In this document: one piece after another, positions 5,105 through 5,885 of the stretch
Layout: the number at the start of each line of letters is the position of its first letter
How positions within the stretch are numbered: position 1 is the stretch's first letter
NCBI GenBank assembly: GCA_028869395.1
Contig: JAGWSE010000449.1
Location: forward strand, 1-5,885
DNA from: Alphaproteobacteria bacterium
GTDB taxonomy: Bacteria; Pseudomonadota; Alphaproteobacteria; Caulobacterales; Caulobacteraceae
Reading direction: 5' to 3'
DNA length: 5,885 nt
Translations under genes and position numbers: made by a program
Notes under the pieces: generated by a model
What the model saw: the letters and a program-made list of their open reading frames with translations, nothing else
The model's database searches: none
Told to the model about the DNA's origin: nothing

Positions 5105-5710
5105 ATGAAGCATGCGATCATCGTGGCCCACCCCAACCCGAAGAGCCTGAGCTGCACCATTTCAGCCGCCTACGCGGCCGCCGTGCGCAAGCTCGGCCAC
5201 ACCTGCCTCGAGCGCGACCTCTACGGGCTGGACTTCGACCCCCGCCTGAAGGCCGCCGAGCTGCCGGGTCCGGCAGGCCCGCATTTCGCCGAGGATGTCC
5301 TTCGCGAACGCGCGCTCCTGAAGGACGCCGACGTGTTCTGCTTCGTCTACCCGCTCTGGTTCAACGCCCCGCCGGCGATCCTGAAGGGCTATGTGGACCG
5401 GGTGTTCGGCTTCGGCTTCGGCTATGAGCCCGGTCCGGGCGGCACGAGCCCGTTGCTGGAAGGCCGCCGGCTGATCAGCTTCACCACGTCCGGTGCGCCT
5501 GAGGCGTGGGTGCGCGACACCGGCGCGCTCACCGCGCTCATGGCGCTGTTCGACGCGCACCTGGCCGCCGTCTGCGGCCTGACCGTCGTCGACCACGTCC
5601 ATAGCGGCGGGATCGTGCCGGGCATAACGTCCGAGTCCGTGGACGGCCTGATCGACAAGGTTTCGGCCGCGGCAGCCCACTGCTTCGGGTCCGACGCGAT
5701 CCTCGCCTGA
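5105..5710 (+). CDS. NAD(P)H-dependent quinone oxidoreductase, flavodoxin-like fold
   Basis: A 201-residue flavoprotein of the NQO1/MdaB-type flavodoxin-2 family, expected to be a soluble dimer. It would reduce quinones or similar electrophiles with NAD(P)H by two-electron transfer. The N-terminal strand and flavin phosphate region are visible: AIIVAHPNPKSLS (residues 4-16, with H9-P10). The central signature is FVYPLWFNAPPAILKGYVDRVF, with Y82-P83-L84-W85 and D98-R99. It lines the isoalloxazine site and is followed by GFGFGYEPG. TTSGAPEAW is the next conserved flavin-side loop. Length is normal and no frameshift is visible. A strong AAGGAGG sits 6 nt before the ATG inside a hairpin. Placement after marR and before a universal stress gene suggests a role in redox or electrophile stress. 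The exact substrate is unknown. Confidence 0.93.
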   Translation: MKHAIIVAHPNPKSLSCTISAAYAAAVRKLGHTCLERDLYGLDFDPRLKAAELPGPAGPHFAEDVLRERALLKDADVFCFVYPLWFNAPPAILKGYVDRVFGFGFGYEPGPGGTSPLLEGRRLISFTTSGAPEAWVRDTGALTALMALFDAHLAAVCGLTVVDHVHSGGIVPGITSESVDGLIDKVSAAAAHCFGSDAILA

Positions 5711-5771
5711 AGCCTCCGCAGAATCCCTTAAGCGGAACACCCGAATACCGGCGCAGACGGCCCTGAGGCAC

Positions 5772-5795
5772 CCTGTCCGGAGAATGAAGGACAGG
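5772..5795 (+). promoter_or_regulatory. Hairpin overlapping the usp ribosome binding site
   Basis: CCTGTCC (5772-5778) and GGACAGG (5789-5795) form a perfect 7-bp stem with a 10-nt loop. The 3' strand covers the first three bases of the Shine-Dalgarno AGGAG (5793-5797), which lies 6 nt before the usp ATG. It could limit translation until opened. The inverted repeat is seen directly; a regulatory role is inference. Confidence 0.4.
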
Positions 5796-5803
5796 AGCGC
5801 GCC

Positions 5804-5885
5804 ATGACCCTCGTGACGGAGGCGCCCGCTCGGGGCCCGGCGGCCGCATCGGCGGTCGTTTCGTGGAAGACCATCCTCGTGCACG
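5804..5885 (+). CDS. Universal stress protein (UspA family), N-terminal fragment (runs off right edge)
   Basis: An ATG at 5804 with AGGAG (5793-5797) 6 nt upstream opens a frame that runs to the window end, 27 codons. After a 19-residue polar, Ala/Pro-rich leader comes SWKTILVH. This is the characteristic first beta strand of Usp proteins (WKTILVHV and similar), which are cytoplasmic ATP-binding or ATP-independent stress proteins. The ATP-binding G-2x-G-9x-G(S/T) motif would lie beyond the edge. The leader before the first strand is a little longer than in many single-domain Usps. It is separated from the quinone reductase by 93 nt, so it could be in the same transcript or have its own promoter. 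The call rests on one short motif plus context. Confidence 0.75.
   Translation, partial: MTLVTEAPARGPAAASAVVSWKTILVH

Noticed and set aside
5162..5884. 240-codon minus-strand frame antisense to the quinone reductase
   Set aside because: The plus strand carries clear flavodoxin-fold motifs. The antisense product is low-complexity and runs through the usp ribosome site and start.

Overview
The window is GC-rich (roughly two thirds G+C) and densely coded. It looks like chromosomal DNA of an alphaproteobacterium, most likely a Caulobacterales member such as Phenylobacterium or Caulobacter. That placement is an inference from codon use, the TonB-free small periplasmic proteins, the FNR/FixK-like site and gene content; nothing here fixes the species. 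I see no mobile element, tRNA, rRNA or CRISPR array.

Layout, left to right. (1) Bases 1-702, minus strand: the N-terminal 234 codons of thiC, running off the left edge. It is preceded by a clear TPP riboswitch (752-843, minus) and a possible promoter. (2) 945-1379, plus: a small cysteine-rich outer-membrane-type lipoprotein that diverges from thiC. (3) 1435-3152, plus: a translationally coupled pair overlapping by ATGA. It consists of a PLP-dependent D-cysteine desulfhydrase / L-cysteate sulfo-lyase family enzyme and an aspartate/glutamate-type amino acid racemase. (4) 4194-3184, minus: a two-gene unit for exported proteins, a periplasmic TPR protein followed by a Gln-rich coiled-coil protein, with a good TTGACA promoter in front. 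(5) A 371-bp divergent intergenic region (4195-4565). (6) 4566-5030, plus: a MarR-family regulator without cysteines, followed by a flavodoxin-fold NAD(P)H:quinone oxidoreductase (5105-5710). (7) 5804 to the right edge, plus: the first 27 codons of a universal stress protein.

How the parts work together. thiC makes the thiamine pyrimidine and is fed back by TPP through its leader. The lyase and racemase probably form one catabolic unit, with the racemase interconverting enantiomers of an amino acid that the lyase cleaves to pyruvate, ammonia and a sulfur product. The MarR, quinone reductase and Usp genes look like a redox or low-oxygen stress group. In support, a 9/10 match to the FNR/FixK palindrome lies in the short gap ahead of the quinone reductase, and a weaker one lies ahead of marR.

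The most interesting non-coding signals are hairpins around ribosome binding sites. The quinone reductase Shine-Dalgarno sits exactly in the loop of a perfect 7-bp GC stem ending at the ATG. The usp Shine-Dalgarno is partly buried in another perfect 7-bp stem. The thiC leader has a 12-bp perfect palindrome that overlaps riboswitch stem P1. I did not find a wholly new biological system; these are the points that deserve a second look.
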